Shown here: positions 4,930 through 5,089 of the stretch, piece by piece
Layout of the letters: every line of letters starts with the position of its first letter
Numbering within the stretch: the first letter of the stretch is position 1
Assembly (NCBI GenBank): GCA_023415335.1
Contig: JAEZLD010000136.1
Coordinates: 1 to 5,089, forward strand
DNA from: Bacillota bacterium
Lineage (GTDB): Bacteria; Bacillota; Clostridia; Clostridiales; Caloramatoraceae
Length of the DNA: 5,089 bases
Direction: 5' to 3'
Program-made: the position numbers and the translations under genes
Notes under the pieces: generated by a model
The model's database searches: none
Told to the model about the DNA's origin: nothing
What the model saw: only the letters and a program-made list of their open reading frames with translations

Positions 4930-5089
4930 CTATAAAAGATGAGCACGCAGCTCTTCTCCGCTCATTGGGCTTAAATAAGCAGGTGCAATGTCAAATACAG
5001 TTTTACAGCCATTTACACCCTCTGAATGAAGTCTGCCGATTGCACGTGCATATGCAACAATAACAGATGCAGTAAATTCAGGATTAGAA
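4930..5089 (-). CDS. ddh: meso-Diaminopimelate D-dehydrogenase, C-terminal end (partial)
   Basis: The last 52 codons are in the window; about 270 residues lie beyond the right edge if the length is the usual 320-330. The enzyme makes meso-diaminopimelate from tetrahydrodipicolinate, ammonia and NADPH in one cytoplasmic step, serving lysine and peptidoglycan synthesis. Recognition rests on NPEFTASVIVAYARAIGRL, then GCKTVFDIAPAYLSPMSGEEL close to the stop, which matches the conserved C-terminus of this family (NPxFTAS near the substrate pocket, and the TVFDI...LSP strand and turn). The stop is TAG at 4930-4932. It appears unrelated in function to the genes downstream. Confidence 0.9.
   Translation of the reverse strand, partial: SNPEFTASVIVAYARAIGRLHSEGVNGCKTVFDIAPAYLSPMSGEELRAHLL

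Overview
The window comes from a low-GC Gram-positive anaerobe, most likely a clostridium of the Lachnospiraceae type. This is inferred from strong GGAGG ribosome sites, AT-rich spacers, a T-box leader, a four-cysteine PheS, a DUF1062 protein and a CD3324-like small HTH protein; no sequence search was possible. Every gene I can support lies on the minus strand, so the reading order runs from high to low coordinates.

Layout in transcription order. (1) 5089-4930: the last 52 codons of meso-diaminopimelate dehydrogenase (ddh). (2) 4835-4344: a promoter, a leader with an 8-codon upstream ORF and two hairpins, then an 88-residue HTH protein. (3) 4329-4294: a strong hairpin terminator. (4) 4221-3502: a second leader of the same design (8-codon ORF, hairpin, start-site hairpin), then a 198-residue DUF1062 zinc-ribbon protein. 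(5) 3501-3298: an AT-rich spacer with one weak terminator candidate and no gene. (6) 3297-2796: a consensus promoter and a complete phenylalanine T-box leader with specifier, T-box sequence and terminator. (7) 2795-1755: pheS. (8) 1664-1: pheT, cut by the window edge after 554 codons.

The phe part is a standard operon. Uncharged tRNA-Phe should stabilise the T-box antiterminator and allow transcription of both synthetase subunits.

The unusual part is the pair of matched leaders before the HTH gene and the DUF1062 gene. In each, a short ORF with a strong ribosome site ends in TTT GCA TAG, and these codons form the 5' arm of a hairpin (1:2). Further on, another segment (3) pairs with the ribosome site and first codons of the main gene (4), leaving the ATG in an internal loop. 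Segment 2 can also pair with segment 3. This 1:2 / 3:4 versus 2:3 layout is the logic of erm-type translational attenuators. Segment 3 differs between the copies in ways that match the differences in segment 4, which supports real base pairing. The two unlinked-looking genes may therefore share one translation-sensing control. The pairings were found by hand and the inducing signal is unknown.
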